NCBI GenBank assembly: GCA_021324615.1 | Contig: JAJPIT010000027.1 | Span: 1-48,850 of the forward strand | Length of the DNA stretch: 48,850 nt | Reading direction: 5' to 3' | DNA from: Terriglobia bacterium | GTDB taxonomy: Bacteria > Acidobacteriota > Terriglobia > Bryobacterales > Bryobacteraceae | Shown: piece after piece, positions 48,823 to 48,850 of the stretch | Layout: the number at the start of each line of letters is the position of its first letter | How positions within the stretch are numbered: the stretch's first letter is position 1 | Translations under genes and position numbers: made by a program | The notes under the pieces: generated by a model | Databases searched by the model: none | What the model was told of the DNA's origin: nothing | What the model saw: only the letters and a program-made list of their open reading frames with translations

Positions 48823-48850
48823 CTAGCGGCGGATGCCAAGGCTCGTAATC
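48823..48850 (-). CDS. rpsO: 30S ribosomal protein S15, C-terminal fragment (window edge)
   Basis: Only the last eight codons plus one base are inside the window. They read ITSLGIRR then TAG on the minus strand, matching the conserved C-terminus of S15 (LGLR(K/R)-type end). The position immediately upstream of pnp, the near-universal rpsO-pnp order in bacteria, supports the call. The rest of the gene lies beyond the right edge. Confidence 0.75.

Noticed and set aside
48790-48850. Alternative minus-strand frame ending DYEPW... to TAA at the right edge
   Set aside because: The neighbouring frame gives the conserved S15 ending ITSLGIRR followed by TAG, which fits the rpsO-pnp order.

Overview
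The window is a gene-dense, G+C-rich bacterial chromosome segment. It most resembles an acidobacterium of the Bryobacterales/Solibacter type. That assignment is an inference from the gene families: a very large Oar-like TonB receptor with a carboxypeptidase-regulatory N-domain, exported VPS10/BNR propeller proteins, an S9 prolyl-oligopeptidase, a TolB-like protein, an FHA-GAF-SpoIIE phosphatase, a fused membrane/spermidine-synthase protein, and many GTG starts. No 16S gene, plasmid or phage function, insertion sequence or CRISPR array is visible.

Layout. 0-10 kb: exported Asp-box propeller, DUF488, exported alpha/beta hydrolase diverging from DUF6526, a membrane protein with a long Q/N/S/D/K-rich tail, heme A synthase (CtaA) and a membrane-spermidine-synthase fusion. 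10-17.5 kb: DUF3309, a receiver-like protein, an outer-membrane-lipoprotein-type protein, transketolase, a methyltransferase, and two tandem paralogous polytopic membrane proteins. 17.5-21.6 kb: the clearest regulated unit, with a near-consensus promoter, a complete cobalamin riboswitch, cobyrinate a,c-diamide synthase and a TonB receptor joined by an ATGA overlap. 21.6-31 kb: a left-pointing pair (S9 peptidase, then an ABC/Wzt-like protein whose ATPase has lost its key motifs), an isocitrate-lyase/PEP-mutase family enzyme, DUF1801/YdeI, TolB-like, exported YqgE/AlgH, FAH hydrolase coupled to TauE/SafE, then TrmB and ACT-DUF5612 proteins of mainly archaeal type.

31-35 kb: an AAA+ ATPase/VWA pair (chelatase- or MoxR-like) joined by a GTGA overlap, followed by a coiled-coil protein with a degenerate GGDEF-like fold. 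35-41.7 kb: Oar-like receptor, YdcF, a PH-like membrane protein and the FHA-GAF-SpoIIE phosphatase. 41.7-48.85 kb: tRNA-Ser(UGA), a tight potABCD-type polyamine ABC operon, a PfkB sugar kinase, polynucleotide phosphorylase, and the last eight codons of rpsO at the right edge. An extended hairpin lies directly before the pnp ribosome-binding site.

The most unusual items are the ABC/Wzt protein without Walker A lysine or signature motif, the AAA+/VWA/degenerate-GGDEF module diverging from TrmB/ACT-DUF5612, the riboswitch-controlled cobyrinate synthase plus receptor, the exported YqgE/AlgH protein, the tandem membrane paralogues and the pnp leader hairpin. All calls come from reading sequence; no database search was run.
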